Origin: Gammaproteobacteria bacterium
Lineage (GTDB): Bacteria > Pseudomonadota > Gammaproteobacteria > SZUA-21
Length of the DNA stretch: 33,742 bases
Reading direction: 5' to 3'
Assembly: GCA_003233345.1 (NCBI GenBank)
Contig: QILK01000204.1
Location: forward strand, 1 to 33,742
The notes under the pieces are model-generated. The model was not told the DNA's origin. It was given only the letters and a program-made list of their open reading frames with translations, and made no database searches. A program made the position numbers and the translations under genes. Positions 8,941 through 18,726 of this stretch are shown here, piece after piece. The number at the start of each line of letters is the position of its first letter. Position 1 is the stretch's first letter.

Positions 8941-9216
8941 CTAGTTTAAGGCATCTTTCAACGCTTTTCCAGCTTTAAAACCAACTGAATTAGAAGCGGA
9001 TATTTCCATCGATTCACCAGTGCGCGGATTTCGTCCGGTTCTGGCAGCTCTATGTTTGACCTTGAAGGTTCCAAATCCTACCAGGGTAATCTGATCCCCT
9101 TTTTGCAATGCCTCGTTAATACCATTGAGAACCGCATCTACGGCACGTGTCGCATCAGCTTTTGATAAACCATCGACTGCCTCTGCAACCACCTCGATTA
9201 ATTCGGCTTTATTCAT
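8941..9216 (-). CDS. hupB: DNA-binding protein HU (HU-beta type)
   Basis: This is a 91-residue histone-like nucleoid protein. It has the complete HU fold: the N-terminal helices MNKAELIEVVAEAVDGLSKADATRAVDAVL, the GDQITLVGFGTFKVKHRAARTGRNPRTGE saddle and DNA-binding arm with the conserved Pro in RNPRTG, and the C-terminal helix VGFKAGKALKDALN. HU dimers bend and compact DNA. A good ribosome-binding site (AAGGGG) precedes the ATG. Position downstream of lon is the standard place for hupB in gammaproteobacteria. The tRNA-Val gene starts 10 nt after its stop. Confidence 0.98.
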   Translation of the reverse strand: MNKAELIEVVAEAVDGLSKADATRAVDAVLNGINEALQKGDQITLVGFGTFKVKHRAARTGRNPRTGESMEISASNSVGFKAGKALKDALN

Positions 9217-9264
9217 TTATTTCCCCTTTTGTTAGGAATGGATGTCTAATAAAATTTGATATTT

Positions 9265-9336
9265 TTCTGATCAGAACTTGAACCCTACAGACTTTATACA
9301 ATCTGCTATTATAGGCGTTTTAGCGTAATTATTTTT
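9265..9336 (-). promoter_or_regulatory. Candidate hupB promoter and leader palindrome
   Basis: On the minus strand a perfect TATAAT (9313 down to 9308) lies about 92 bases before the hupB ATG. The matching -35 region (9331-9336) is only A/T-rich, so the call is weak. The leader then contains the exact 12-bp palindrome TTCTGATCAGAA (9265-9276), which could be a regulatory site or mRNA hairpin. Confidence 0.35.
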
Positions 9337-9457
9337 TAAAACTTTATTAAAATTTAATATTTTGCCAACATAGATCTGAAAACTACAAAAAACCGAATAA
9401 ACTGCTTAATAGTTGTGCAATTTATCCGGCATGATTCCGGCTATAATCTGTCGTTAT

Positions 9458-11893
9458 TTAGTGGGCGATAATACCCCCGTCCTTATTTTCTTTGGATTCA
9501 TTGTCATCCTGATTCTTCTCCATTTTCTCGGACATTGGCGCAGGCAGATGATTTAATGCTAGCTGTAGTACCTGATCGATCCATTGTACTGGCTTGATAT
9601 CCAACTGGGTTTTAATATTCTCTGGAATATCGGCCAGATCGCGGCGATTCTCTTCGGGAATCAACACGGTGGAAATACCACCCCGGTGCGCGGCCAATAA
9701 TTTTTCCTTCAGACCACCAATCGGCAGAACTTCACCCCGTAGCGTAATCTCTCCAGTCATGGCAACATCGGCTTTAACCGGTATTTTGGTCAAGGCTGAT
9801 ACCAATGCCGTGCACATGGCGACCCCTGCGCTTGGACCATCTTTCGGTGTTGCGCCTTCGGGTACATGAATATGAATATCATACTTTTGATAAAAATCAT
9901 CTTCAATACCCAGCACTTCGGATCGACTCCTGACGACTGTCATGGCCGCCTGAATAGATTCCTGCATCACATCCCCGAGTTGCCCGGTATGCACCAATTT
10001 TCCTTTACCGGGTACTAACGCTGTTTCGATAGTCAGTAGTTCTCCACCCACTTCGGTCCAGGCCAATCCCGTTACCTGGCCTACCTGATCATTCTCTTCT
10101 GCCAAGCCAAATCGGAAACGTTTAACGCCCAGATATTTTTCCAGATTTTCCGAATTAATCACAATAGGGCCTTCGGTCTTCTCAAGCAAAATTTCTTTTA
10201 CGACCTTACGACAAATCTTGGAAAGTTCGCGCTCGACATTTCGAACACCGGCCTCACGCGTATAGAAACGAATAATATCGACAACCGCCTCTTCCTGAAG
10301 ACTGATTTCGCTTTCTTTCAGGCCGTTATTCTTACGTTGCTTGTTAAATAAATAACGTTGGGCAATATTGACTTTTTCATCTTCGGTATAACCGGGTATG
10401 CGAATAACTTCCATACGATCCAGTAACGGCGCAGGAATGTTTAGTGAATTTGCTGTGGCGATAAACATAACGTCCGACAAATCAAAATCGACTTCAAGAT
10501 AGTGATCGGCAAAGGTATTATTTTGCTCTGGATCCAGTACCTCCAGCAACGCCGACGATGGGTCACCACGGAAATCCATAGACATCTTGTCGATTTCATC
10601 AAGCAGAAACAATGGATTTCTACTCTCCACCTTTGACAGGTTTTGCACAATTTTACCTGGCATTGAACCGATATAGGTGCGTCTATGCCCGCGAATTTCA
10701 GCTTCATCGCGTACGCCACCCAATGACATACGTACAAATTTTCGATTGGTAGCCCTGGCAATAGAGCGACCCAATGATGTTTTACCAACACCAGGAGGAC
10801 CCACAAGGCAAAGTATCGGACCCTTTAGTTTTCTAACACGCAGCTGTACTGCCAAATATTCCAATATACGTTCTTTAACTTTTTCCAGACCATAGTGATC
10901 TTCTTCCAGAACCTCTTCCGCTTTACTTAAGTCACGGCGAATTTTGGTACGTTTTTTCCAGGGTAAGCTCACCAACCAATCTATATAGTTTCTCACCACG
11001 GTCGCTTCTGCCGACATTGGTGACATTTGCTTGAGTTTATTAAGTTCCGAATTAGCTTTAGTCAAAGCCTCTTCTGTCATCTTAACATCATGAATTTTTT
11101 GCGTTAGCTCTTCAATTTCGTTAGGCGCGTCTTCGAGATCACCTAATTCTTTTTGTATGGCCTTCATTTGCTCATTCAGATAATATTCGCGCTGGCTCTT
11201 TTCCATTTGCGATTTTACTCGCGAGCGAATACGTTTTTCGACCTGAAGCAGGTCAATTTCGCTTTCGATTAGACCGAGAAGCTTTTCCAGCCGCTGCTTG
11301 ATATCTTCAATCTCAAGTATATTTTGCTTGTCTTCAATTTTTAACGACATGTGTGCAGCGATAGTGTCTGCTAATCGGCCGGCATCATCAATGGCCGATA
11401 ATGAGGAAAGAATTTCCGGTGGCACTTTCTTGTTGAGCTTTACATACTGATCAAACTGGGATAACAAAGAACGCATTAATACCTCAACCTCACGTTCGTC
11501 ATCTTCTTCTTCGACTTCCAGTAATTCTATTTCGGCGGCAAAAAAGTCCTCTTGCATCACATATCGAATTACCCGTGCTCGCTCGGACCCTTCAACCAAT
11601 ACTTTTACCGTACCATCCGGAAGTTTCAACAATTGAAGTATTGTTGATAGTGTGCCGACTTCATGAATTTCATCAATCTCAGGATCATCCACTTCGGCGC
11701 TTTTCTGCGCGACCAGCAATACCTGCTTGTCTACCGACATCGCGTTTTCCAGTGCTTGTATAGACTTTTCGCGACCAACAAACAGCGGAATGACCATATG
11801 AGGATATACTACAACATCCCGAAGTGGTAACACCGGCACTTCTTTTTCACTATCATCATCTAAATCTTGTAACCGTTCGTCGTCAGTCCCCAT
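9458..11893 (-). CDS. lon: ATP-dependent protease Lon
   Basis: Lon is a cytosolic AAA+ serine protease that degrades misfolded and regulatory proteins. I choose ATG 11893 (811 residues, E. coli 784) because AGAGAGGG lies 7 nt upstream; an in-frame TTG at 11920 lacks such a site. Order of domains: N-terminal substrate domain ([20 protein letters not shown]), coiled-coil middle, AAA+ module with Walker A GPPGVGKT (365-372) and Walker [10 protein letters not shown], then the protease domain with Ser688 in PKDGPSAG and Lys731 in GLKEK. The C-terminal tail is extended and charged, rich in Asp, Glu, Asn and Lys. It lies between clpX and hupB in the conserved order. Confidence 0.98.
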   Translation of the reverse strand: MGTDDERLQDLDDDSEKEVPVLPLRDVVVYPHMVIPLFVGREKSIQALENAMSVDKQVLLVAQKSAEVDDPEIDEIHEVGTLSTILQLLKLPDGTVKVLVEGSERARVIRYVMQEDFFAAEIELLEVEEEDDEREVEVLMRSLLSQFDQYVKLNKKVPPEILSSLSAIDDAGRLADTIAAHMSLKIEDKQNILEIEDIKQRLEKLLGLIESEIDLLQVEKRIRSRVKSQMEKSQREYYLNEQMKAIQKELGDLEDAPNEIEELTQKIHDVKMTEEALTKANSELNKLKQMSPMSAEATVVRNYIDWLVSLPWKKRTKIRRDLSKAEEVLEEDHYGLEKVKERILEYLAVQLRVRKLKGPILCLVGPPGVGKTSLGRSIARATNRKFVRMSLGGVRDEAEIRGHRRTYIGSMPGKIVQNLSKVESRNPLFLLDEIDKMSMDFRGDPSSALLEVLDPEQNNTFADHYLEVDFDLSDVMFIATANSLNIPAPLLDRMEVIRIPGYTEDEKVNIAQRYLFNKQRKNNGLKESEISLQEEAVVDIIRFYTREAGVRNVERELSKICRKVVKEILLEKTEGPIVINSENLEKYLGVKRFRFGLAEENDQVGQVTGLAWTEVGGELLTIETALVPGKGKLVHTGQLGDVMQESIQAAMTVVRSRSEVLGIEDDFYQKYDIHIHVPEGATPKDGPSAGVAMCTALVSALTKIPVKADVAMTGEITLRGEVLPIGGLKEKLLAAHRGGISTVLIPEENRRDLADIPENIKTQLDIKPVQWIDQVLQLALNHLPAPMSEKMEKNQDDNESKENKDGGIIAH

Positions 11894-11900
11894 ACGGATA

Positions 11901-11908
11901 CCCTCTCT
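11901..11908 (-). promoter_or_regulatory. Ribosome-binding site fixing the lon start
   Basis: AGAGAGGG on the minus strand, 7 nt before ATG 11893. It sits inside the longer TTG-started frame, so it favours the ATG as the true start of Lon. Confidence 0.7.
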
Positions 11909-11939
11909 ATATTGTGTCAAATCATTTTACATATAATCC

Positions 11940-11967
11940 GATATACGGCCAAAATCCAAAATTTCAA
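11940..11967 (-). promoter_or_regulatory. Candidate lon promoter
   Basis: On the minus strand TTGAAA (11967-11962) and TATATC (11945-11940) are spaced 16 bases, about 45 bases before the lon ATG. lon is a heat-shock gene in E. coli. The GTTGAAA box resembles the sigma-32 -35 element CTTGAAA, but the -10 side is only a partial match to CCCCAT. The identity of the sigma factor is a guess. Confidence 0.35.
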
Positions 11968-12197
11968 CACTAACTCTATTTATTATGGCGTATAAAGTCC
12001 GTATTATCCAATTATGCACATAGTGGGCCACAGGTAAACACCACAGAGAAGCAAGGTTATAACGGCAGCTTAATTGATGCAGGCAAACGCTTATTGTTCG
12101 AGCTTTCTGCTGAACAAAACTTAATAGTGTTAAGTAAATTTGAATAAAGCTAACTAAGGAAAAACAAGTCGGCTGAGAATTATCAGGGCGTGCGTAT
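11968..12197. other. Gap between clpX and lon without a supported gene
   Basis: About 360 bases separate lon from clpX. Apart from the candidate lon promoter at one end and the clpX terminator at the other I see no gene. A plus-strand frame (11974-12147) stays open for 57 codons but has no start codon or ribosome-binding site. Confidence 0.5.
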
Positions 12198-12236
12198 AAA
12201 AATCCGATACCCGGTGTTTGCGTTACAAACCCCGGG
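12198..12236 (-). terminator. Rho-independent terminator after clpX
   Basis: On the minus strand, just after the clpX stop, CCCGGGGTTTG and CAAACACCGGG pair over 11 positions with one mismatch around a 4-5-base loop. A T5 run follows a few bases on (12202-12198). This separates the clpX transcript from lon. Confidence 0.7.
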
Positions 12237-12251
12237 CGATAAGAGTTTTGA

Positions 12252-13526
12252 CTAGTCTGATGCGGCTACTTTATCGGTTGATTCATACATGATAATCGGT
12301 TTAGATTCACCGCGAATGGTTGCATCATCGATAACGATCTTGCTGACTTCGTCCATTGAAGGCAAGTCATACATAGTATCGAGTAAAACATGCTCAAGAA
12401 TTGTACGTAAACCACGCGCGCCGGTTTTTCGATCCATCGCTTTCTGGGCAATAGCGCGTAACGCTTCGATTCTAAATTCGATTTCACAACCTTCCATATC
12501 AAACAATTTCGAATATTGCTTGGTTAATGCATTTTTGGGTTCAGTCAGAATCGTCACTAACGCATCTTGGTCAAGCTCTTCCAGTGTGGCAACAACGGGT
12601 AATCGGCCAACAAATTCTGGAATCAAGCCGTATCTGATCAAATCTTCCGGTGCAACTTCATTCAGGGTTTCACCAATACTCTGCTGTTCTTCTGCACTTT
12701 TGACTTCAGCAAAAAATCCTATACCACCTTTATTGGAACGATCACGAATAATTTTTTCCAACCCGGAAAACGCACCACCGACAATAAATAAAATGTTCGA
12801 GGTATCGACTTGCAGGAACTCTTGCTGCGGGTGCTTACGTCCACCTTGAGGCGGAACTGATGCGACAGTGCCTTCGATCAGCTTTAACAAAGCCTGCTGT
12901 ACACCTTCGCCGGATACGTCACGTGTAATTGAAGGGTTTTCAGATTTTCTGGAAATTTTATCTATTTCATCAATATAAACAATACCGGTCTGGGCCTTGT
13001 CAACATCATAGTCACATTTCTGTAACAGTTTTTGAATAATATTCTCGACATCCTCACCCACATAACCTGCTTCTGTTAATGTGGTTGCATCCGCAATCGT
13101 AAAAGGCACATTTAGTAAACGCGCTAACGTCTCAGCAAGTAATGTTTTGCCGGATCCGGTAGGACCTATCAAGAGAATATTACTTTTAGAAATCTCTATT
13201 TCATCTTGCCGCTGGGCAATGTCCATTCGCTTGTAATGGTTGTATACAGCAACGGCGAGAACTTTTTTAGCCTGCTCCTGGCCAATAACGTACTCGTCTA
13301 ATACTTCTTTGATTTCATGAGGCTTGGGTAACTTACTTGATTCGCCACCGACTTTGTCCTGCATTTCTTCACGAATTATATCATTACAAAGTTCGACACA
13401 TTCGTCGCAAACAAATACGGAGGGTCCAGCAATCAGTTTTCGTACTTCATGTTGGCTCTTTCCGCAAAAAGAACAATATAACAACTTACCGTTATCGTCG
13501 CCCTTGTCTTTTTTGTCATCACTCAT
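12252..13526 (-). CDS. clpX: ClpX, ATPase subunit of the ClpXP protease
   Basis: ClpX is the AAA+ unfoldase that recognises tagged substrates (including SsrA-tagged proteins) and feeds them to ClpP. At 424 residues it is full length. The N-terminal zinc domain has Cys18, Cys21, Cys40 and Cys43. Walker A GPTGSGKT is at 121-128, the GYVG pore loop at 154-157 and Walker B YIDEID at about 184-189. The [20 protein letters not shown] region and the C-terminal sensor-2 segment [10 protein letters not shown] are present. The ribosome-binding site AGAGGT precedes the ATG. It lies downstream of clpP on the same strand, separated by 290 bases that can hold its own promoter. Confidence 0.98.
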   Translation of the reverse strand: MSDDKKDKGDDNGKLLYCSFCGKSQHEVRKLIAGPSVFVCDECVELCNDIIREEMQDKVGGESSKLPKPHEIKEVLDEYVIGQEQAKKVLAVAVYNHYKRMDIAQRQDEIEISKSNILLIGPTGSGKTLLAETLARLLNVPFTIADATTLTEAGYVGEDVENIIQKLLQKCDYDVDKAQTGIVYIDEIDKISRKSENPSITRDVSGEGVQQALLKLIEGTVASVPPQGGRKHPQQEFLQVDTSNILFIVGGAFSGLEKIIRDRSNKGGIGFFAEVKSAEEQQSIGETLNEVAPEDLIRYGLIPEFVGRLPVVATLEELDQDALVTILTEPKNALTKQYSKLFDMEGCEIEFRIEALRAIAQKAMDRKTGARGLRTILEHVLLDTMYDLPSMDEVSKIVIDDATIRGESKPIIMYESTDKVAASD

Positions 13527-13559
13527 AGTAAAACCTCTATCGTCAGTATTTTTATAATT

Positions 13560-13588
13560 ATTATATAAGTCTAATAATATGACATTAA
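13560..13588 (-). promoter_or_regulatory. Candidate clpX promoter
   Basis: On the minus strand TTAATG (13588-13583) and TATAAT (13565-13560) are separated by 17 bases, 33 bases before the clpX ATG. The -10 matches the consensus exactly and the -35 matches 3 of 6. The rest of the 290-base clpP-clpX gap is AT-rich, with no gene and no clear terminator. Confidence 0.4.
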
Positions 13589-13816
13589 AAGACCTAGCTC
13601 GTTCTATTAATGTTAACTAAAGTATCATATTAACCCAATAAACACGATTTTTTAGTTTTCACTTCCAAAATCAGGCCCAATTACACTAGATTTAGTCTAT
13701 TAAAAACTTAACTGAATCAATACCCTTGCCTAAAAACCGGGTATTTTGTAATCAACCTAAAGATACTGTACCATTAATTCGCTCAAAAATTAACATACTA
13801 ACTTTCTGGTACTCTA

Positions 13817-14443
13817 TTAGATCTTATCCCGTGTGGTTAAAACTTTATCAATCAACCCAAACTCCACGGCTTCTTTAGCGCCCATAAAGTTATCGCGCTC
13901 TGTATCATTTTGAATAACGTCCATCGACCTTCCTGTGTGATGCGCCAGTATTTCATTGAGCCGTTCGCGAATGACCAGAATTTCCCGGGCATGAATATCT
14001 ATGTCTGTTGCTTGTCCTTGTACTCCACCCATCGGCTGGTGAATCATAACTCTTGAGTCTGGCAAACAGTATCTCTTACCTGCCGCACCGCCTGCCAGTA
14101 ATAACGCTCCCATACTGGCTGCCTGACCAATGCACATGGTACTGACATCTGGTTTGATAAACTGCATGGTGTCATAAATTGCCATCCCGGCGGTCACTGA
14201 GCCGCCAGGTGAATTAATATATAAATGAATATCTTTATCCGGGTTTTCTGACTCAAGATAGAGTAGTTGTGCCAATACCATATTAGCCATATAGTCTTCA
14301 ACGGTGCCAACCAGAAATATCACTCGCTCCTTGAGAAGGCGGGAATAAATATCATAATGAAAATCACCTCTTGGTGATCTTTCTACCACAGTAATACCTT
14401 CTATATTTGCATTAGATATGCTTGGCTGTTTGTCAAATATCAT
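13817..14443 (-). CDS. clpP: ClpP, proteolytic subunit of Clp protease
   Basis: ClpP forms the tetradecameric serine-protease chamber that works with ClpX (and ClpA where present). It is 208 residues, the family length. The catalytic triad is visible: Ser110 in GQAASMGA, His135 in MIHQPMGG and Asp184 in TERDNFM. The handle-region and oligomer-contact segments ([18 protein letters not shown]) are conserved. The first residues (about 1-12) look like the short propeptide found in many ClpPs. A good ribosome-binding site (AAGGAACGAG) precedes the ATG. It lies 37 bases downstream of tig in the standard order. Confidence 0.98.
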   Translation of the reverse strand: MIFDKQPSISNANIEGITVVERSPRGDFHYDIYSRLLKERVIFLVGTVEDYMANMVLAQLLYLESENPDKDIHLYINSPGGSVTAGMAIYDTMQFIKPDVSTMCIGQAASMGALLLAGGAAGKRYCLPDSRVMIHQPMGGVQGQATDIDIHAREILVIRERLNEILAHHTGRSMDVIQNDTERDNFMGAKEAVEFGLIDKVLTTRDKI

Positions 14444-14480
14444 TCTCGTTCCTTTAAATAGATAAAGTATGGATAAAATA

Positions 14481-15761
14481 CTATTGATTCATTATTTCAT
14501 CAAAACTTGCAGGCTTCTGTTTAACTTTAACCTGACTAAGCAAAAAGTCCACAACTGTTTCTTCAAGGGCGAAAGATTCTACACTTTGCATCGCATTTTT
14601 GTTCTGCCGATAAGATTCGATAAATTTATCTGCATCATCATAAGTCGACGCAACATTTTGCAGTATTTCCTCTATCTTATCTTGATTGGCCTCGAGTTTA
14701 TTTACCCGAATGACTTCCGCTACCAATAGCCCCGTTTTTACCCTGCTTGTGGCTGCTTTCTCCAACTCTTCATCGCTGGGTAACGCCTGGTTTTTCTGTT
14801 CCGATAATTGCTGAACCAAGGTACTGATTTCTGAATCGATCAATGCTCTGGGTATTTCGACATTATTTTTTTCTACTAGCACTTCAAGGATCTTATTTTT
14901 AATATCTTTTTTAATCTTTTCCGCCAGCTCGCGCTGCATATTTTCGCGAATATCCTTTTTTAACTCACTCAGGTCACCGGACATAATGCCAAAACTTTTG
15001 ACAAAATCTTCATTTAACTCCGGTAATTTTGGCTCGGATACACTGTTAATCTCTATCTCAAAATCAGCTTGCTTCCCCGCCAGTTCGGCATTGCCATAAT
15101 CCTCGGGAAAAGTGACTTGGATCGTTCTGTTTTCACCACTGCTGGCACCGATAATTTGCGCTTCAAATCCTTCGATCATCATGTTTGAGCCCAGCACCAG
15201 CGGTGTACTCTCTGCGGCTCCGCCTTCAAATGCAACACCGTCAATCTTTCCAACAAAGTTAATTATTACTTGATCCTCTTCCTTTGCAGGTCGTTCTACT
15301 GAATCCCAGGTGACGTGTTGAACCTGAAGTTTTTCAATTAAATTATCGACATCCTGATCCACTACCTCTGATGTCTGTTTTTCAATTTCAGTATCATCAA
15401 GTGTTGCCAGTTCAATTTCTGGATACACTTCGAATGTCGCAAAAAATTCCAAATTTTCCCCAGGCGCTATATTCTTAGGTTCAATGTGTGGTGCCCCACC
15501 AGCCATGCGGATGTTTTCCTGCACAATAGCTTCATTCAGCGATTTTTGTATGACTTCTTCAAGTACTTGCTGTCTTACCTGACCGTCGTATCTTTGCTTG
15601 ATCACCTTTAAAGGAGCCTTGCCGGGCCGGAAGCCATCGATTCGAACGCGATTAGACAAGTCCTTTAATTTTTTACTGATTTCAGATTCGATTTCATCTG
15701 ATGGAATCTGGATAGTCATCTTGCGTCCCAAGCCGCTTGTCGTCTCAACTGATACTTGCAT
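14481..15761 (-). CDS. tig: Trigger factor (ribosome-associated chaperone)
   Basis: Trigger factor binds ribosomal protein L23 at the exit tunnel and shields nascent chains. It is 426 residues (E. coli 432). The ribosome-docking signature GFRPGK is at 43-48. The FKBP-like prolyl isomerase domain lies at about 150-245 ([19 protein letters not shown] and on), followed by the helical C-terminal arms. ATG 15761 has CGAGGT upstream. It is the first gene of the tig-clpP-clpX-lon-hupB series; no firm promoter was identified in the 157 bases between it and tRNA-Leu. Confidence 0.97.
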   Translation of the reverse strand: MQVSVETTSGLGRKMTIQIPSDEIESEISKKLKDLSNRVRIDGFRPGKAPLKVIKQRYDGQVRQQVLEEVIQKSLNEAIVQENIRMAGGAPHIEPKNIAPGENLEFFATFEVYPEIELATLDDTEIEKQTSEVVDQDVDNLIEKLQVQHVTWDSVERPAKEEDQVIINFVGKIDGVAFEGGAAESTPLVLGSNMMIEGFEAQIIGASSGENRTIQVTFPEDYGNAELAGKQADFEIEINSVSEPKLPELNEDFVKSFGIMSGDLSELKKDIRENMQRELAEKIKKDIKNKILEVLVEKNNVEIPRALIDSEISTLVQQLSEQKNQALPSDEELEKAATSRVKTGLLVAEVIRVNKLEANQDKIEEILQNVASTYDDADKFIESYRQNKNAMQSVESFALEETVVDFLLSQVKVKQKPASFDEIMNQ

Positions 15762-15918
15762 TACAAAACCTCGTGGTAGTTTATTAGATTGGATATACGG
15801 AACGACACAATAACCGAAGTTTAGATCATATTAGATGGATAAGCCATTGATATTTATGAGACATATTGATTATGTATCTTAAATTATATACCCGGATTAT
15901 ATCCCTGGATTACTTACC

Positions 15919-16004
<86 letters not shown>

Positions 16005-16126
16005 TTTTACCGGGTAACTTTAAGGCCGCTATTATCCTTGATAAACGCTTCTATGACTAGCTTGTTTACAAAAAATCATTAGCTTGCTTAGATTATAGAC
16101 AATTAGGCTTATTTTATGTCTGTGAA

Positions 16127-16819
16127 TCAAATTTTCTTAAATTTGAGGTAATAATTGGTTTTTAAAAAATGTTTTTTTTCCTTTAATCGAAACCCCCATT
16201 TTGATACTTCTTTGATGACAACCTCTCGATTAGCGCGCACATGACTCATCACCCAATTCGAGCGCAATCCTTTTTGCTTTCTAAAGTCGATAATGATTAA
16301 TACACCTCCGGGTTTGAGTGCCGTATATATAGAAGTCATCATAGACTTTGGATATTCAAAATGATGATAAGTATTACAAACAAAAGCGATATCAATGGAA
16401 TTCTTTTTTAGGCCCGTTTTATAGGGGGTATTAACTATCGTAACAATATTGTCGAACCCCTTTGACTGACTGGCTATTTTTATATTTCGAATAAATTCTT
16501 TTGAAATATCAACAGCATATACCTTTCCGCCACGGCCAACCTTAGCCGCAAAAAGATGGGTAAACAATCCTGTGCCAGCACCTATATCGGCTATTTGCGT
16601 ACCTGGTTTTAATTGTAAACTGTCGACTATTTCTGTTCGTTTATCATAAACTTCTCTACCCGGTGATTCAAAACGTCTAAGCCACTGTTTAAAAATGGGC
16701 TTTTGGTAATGCTTGTTAATTCCGGGACGCACACTTTGCTCGCTATTCGACAAAACCGGTATAGACACGCCAATAGACAAGGCAAGTATCGGCGCTAACA
16801 AAAACTGGATAATTTTCAA
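16127..16819 (-). CDS. Class I SAM-dependent methyltransferase with N-terminal signal peptide
   Basis: This 230-residue protein has a Rossmann methyltransferase core. Motif I is IADIGAGTGLFT (DIGAGTG at 78-84), acidic motif II is at Asp104 in VYAVDIS, followed by a DIAFVCNTYHHF stretch and ALKPGGVLIIIDF. The first 24 residues (MKIIQFLLAPILALSIGVSI and on) look like a cleavable signal or a single membrane anchor, which is unusual because SAM is cytosolic. The start is TTG 16819 with AAGG about 10 nt upstream; I saw no better in-frame start. Between the leader and motif I lies FESPGREVYDKRTEIVDSL, a segment I recall from a family of predicted exported methyltransferases. Substrate unknown. No operon partner. 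Confidence 0.85.
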   Translation of the reverse strand: MKIIQFLLAPILALSIGVSIPVLSNSEQSVRPGINKHYQKPIFKQWLRRFESPGREVYDKRTEIVDSLQLKPGTQIADIGAGTGLFTHLFAAKVGRGGKVYAVDISKEFIRNIKIASQSKGFDNIVTIVNTPYKTGLKKNSIDIAFVCNTYHHFEYPKSMMTSIYTALKPGGVLIIIDFRKQKGLRSNWVMSHVRANREVVIKEVSKWGFRLKEKKHFLKTNYYLKFKKI

Positions 16820-17045
16820 TGTCTGCTACCTTAAAATAAAATCACTCTACTTTATTTTTATATCGAATAAAAGCGTATATTCAACACTTAAATAATAGAC
16901 TCAGTTCGCCCTACACGGAATTAAAGCCTAATTTAGCTCAGGAATTCTAAGTATTACTATTTTTGACCTTTTATTATGGGCATAAATCAGTTATAAATAG
17001 AAGACTATTAATTTCTACAACTATAAAAACGGTACTTAAAGAGAT

Positions 17046-17375
17046 ATGAAAAAACTAGTGATATTAATTTTTACGTTAATTATGGCCGCCAGTGTTAATG
17101 CAAAATCATTAAAGTCCTCGAAAATTTTTAACTTTACAGGCAATATGCTGTCTGAATTTTGTGTCGATGGTTTCGCAAAACACCGTGGCATCTGTATGGG
17201 GTATATTACCGGTGTTGCCGCTGTTCAAAAAAGTGCCTGCATCCCTGATGGGGTAAAATGGGGCCAAGTGAAGAAGGTTGCAATAAAATATATAGCCGAA
17301 AATCCAGAAATCGCACATAAAAATGCTTTTGAGATTGTTGTCTCATCATTAAAAAATGCGTGGCCGTGTAAATAG
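17046..17375 (+). CDS. Rap1a/Tai-type small exported protein (T6SS immunity-like family)
   Basis: This 109-residue protein has a signal peptide (MKKLVILIFTLIMAASVNA, cut likely after Ala19). The mature part carries the pattern I associate with the Rap1a/Tai family: Cys39, Cys50 before MGYITGV, CIPDGVKWGQVKKVAIKYI with Cys65, and the C-terminal SSLKNAWPC with Cys108. The four Cys probably form two disulfides in the periplasm. Characterised members (Serratia Rap1a, Tai4) neutralise type VI secreted amidases. Many family members occur with no toxin nearby, as here, so the immunity role is not established. It stands alone on the plus strand, convergent with the poly-lysine protein gene. Confidence 0.75.
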   Translation: MKKLVILIFTLIMAASVNAKSLKSSKIFNFTGNMLSEFCVDGFAKHRGICMGYITGVAAVQKSACIPDGVKWGQVKKVAIKYIAENPEIAHKNAFEIVVSSLKNAWPCK

Positions 17376-17480
17376 CATTTATAAAATTATTGGCAAGATT
17401 ATCTGATTTTAGCGACAGGCGGTTTGCTTGTTAGCAGGTGCGTCTGCACTCAGTTTTTGATCACTGCTATAATTTTTACA

Positions 17481-17507
17481 GAAAAACGCCGACAACTTTG
17501 CCGGCGT
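17481..17507 (-). terminator. Rho-independent terminator of the poly-lysine protein gene
   Basis: On the minus strand, 32 bases past the stop, ACGCCGGCAA and TTGTCGGCGT pair (one G-U) around a 2-base centre and are followed by TTTTT. Confidence 0.8.
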
Positions 17508-17538
17508 ATTCTATTACATTGCCTGATAACTTTGTTAT

Positions 17539-18540
17539 TTATCTCTTTTTCTTTTTCACCTTCTTTTTAGCTTTTTTCTTAACTACTTTTTTCTTAACAA
17601 CTTTCTTTTTAGCCTTTTTCTTAACTATTTTTTTCTTAGCTTTTTTCTTAGCCACTTTTTTCTTGGCTTTCTTTTTAGATTTTTTCTTCGCTACTTTCTT
17701 TTTGCCTACTTTTTTCTTCGCCTTTTTCTTCACCATCTTTTTCTTGGCAATTTTTTTCTTCGCAACTTTCTTTTTTGCCACTTTTTTCTTGCTTTTCTTC
17801 TTAGCCACTTTTTTCTTGGCCGTTTTTTTCTTGGCGGATTTCTTTTTAGCTACTTTCTTTTTACTGGCTTTCTTTCGGGTAGACTTCTTTTTCGGTTTCT
17901 CTGTCACGACTTGGGCCTCGGCGACCTCGTCAGTGCCAGAATCCCCAGCATATGAATCCTCGTTGTCGGTACTGACTAAAGACAATGTATCCTGTTCTGT
18001 ATAATCAGGTTCATCATCACTAGACGAATCATCACTAGTCGAGTCATCACTAGACGAGTCATCCACGGCAGTTTCAGAAAAAGCAGTGCTTACGCCAGGC
18101 GAAACATCACTAGATGCGTTACCCTCTCCATAACCATTGTCCATCGTTTCCATTGGCGAGAAGCCACTACTACTAGCAGAACTGTCAGCAGCGGAAACCA
18201 TATTACCTGAATTGTCATCATCCTCATCAGATTCTGCAATTTTTTCTGCAACATCATAAAAATGATCTTTAAACGAACTTTTTATGTGCGTTTTAATTTC
18301 ATCTTCATCTTCATCAGAAAAACTCATGTCTGTTGCTCTGATCTTATCTATCTCAATCAGCACTGGAGACTCGAGGTTATTATTCCAGATATATTCTGCA
18401 ATTTCTGTCAGATCAGCCGTGCTGTCTGATTTTTCGATGATCTCATCTCGTCTTCCGATAATATAATCTTGAGCTTTAGCAAAAATACTTTGTTTCAACG
18501 ATTCTTTGTCATCTTCATTCATCTCATCCCAAATGCTCAT
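17539..18540 (-). CDS. Bipartite acidic/poly-lysine protein, histone H1-like tail
   Basis: I start at ATG 18540 (333 residues) because GAGGAGGAGA lies 5 nt upstream; an upstream in-frame ATG lacks this. Three parts are visible. Residues 1-103 form a probably folded acidic domain (MSIWDEMNEDDKESLKQSIF and on) that I do not recognise. Residues 104-214 are a Ser/Asp-rich low-complexity linker, partly coded by 15-base tandem repeats at 18014-18061. Residues 215-333 are almost only Lys, Ala and Val in KKKVAKKK-like repeats. Such tails occur in bacterial H1-like DNA-binding proteins (for example AlgP), so nucleic-acid binding is likely. The acidic half may regulate or mask the tail. Function is inferred from composition only. 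Confidence 0.8.
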   Translation of the reverse strand: MSIWDEMNEDDKESLKQSIFAKAQDYIIGRRDEIIEKSDSTADLTEIAEYIWNNNLESPVLIEIDKIRATDMSFSDEDEDEIKTHIKSSFKDHFYDVAEKIAESDEDDDNSGNMVSAADSSASSSGFSPMETMDNGYGEGNASSDVSPGVSTAFSETAVDDSSSDDSTSDDSSSDDEPDYTEQDTLSLVSTDNEDSYAGDSGTDEVAEAQVVTEKPKKKSTRKKASKKKVAKKKSAKKKTAKKKVAKKKSKKKVAKKKVAKKKIAKKKMVKKKAKKKVGKKKVAKKKSKKKAKKKVAKKKAKKKIVKKKAKKKVVKKKVVKKKAKKKVKKKKR

Positions 18541-18542
18541 TG

Positions 18543-18552
18543 TCTCCTCCTC
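18543..18552 (-). promoter_or_regulatory. Strong ribosome-binding site fixing the start of the poly-lysine protein
   Basis: GAGGAGGAGA on the minus strand, containing full AGGAGG 5 nt before ATG 18540. It is the strongest Shine-Dalgarno site in the window and rules out the ATG at 18573 as main start. Strong initiation suggests an abundant protein. Confidence 0.8.
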
Positions 18553-18726
18553 GTTTATAAGTTTAAAGATCAAAGATCTGAGCGTTAGTATAATCGCACA
18601 TTCAATACAATAACATGAGTTATTACATTCTCTAAATTTAATAAGACTTAATTAATGTGCCAGTTAACTTTAATTAGTTGGTGAATGAACAACTGTCAAG
18701 CAGAATACAAAAATACGCTGCGTTAT

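Noticed and set aside
11974-12147. 57-codon open frame between lon and clpX ending in DAGKRLLFELSAEQNLIVLS-like residues
   Set aside because: Looks protein-like but has no start codon or ribosome-binding site. It could be a gene remnant, but I cannot name a parent.
12289-12849. 186-codon plus-strand frame
   Set aside because: Antisense shadow of clpX.
17438-18004. 188-codon plus-strand frame rich in Phe, Leu and Ala
   Set aside because: It is the complement of the poly-lysine tail (AAA/AAG codons read as TTT/CTT). The minus-strand frame has a strong ribosome-binding site and terminator.
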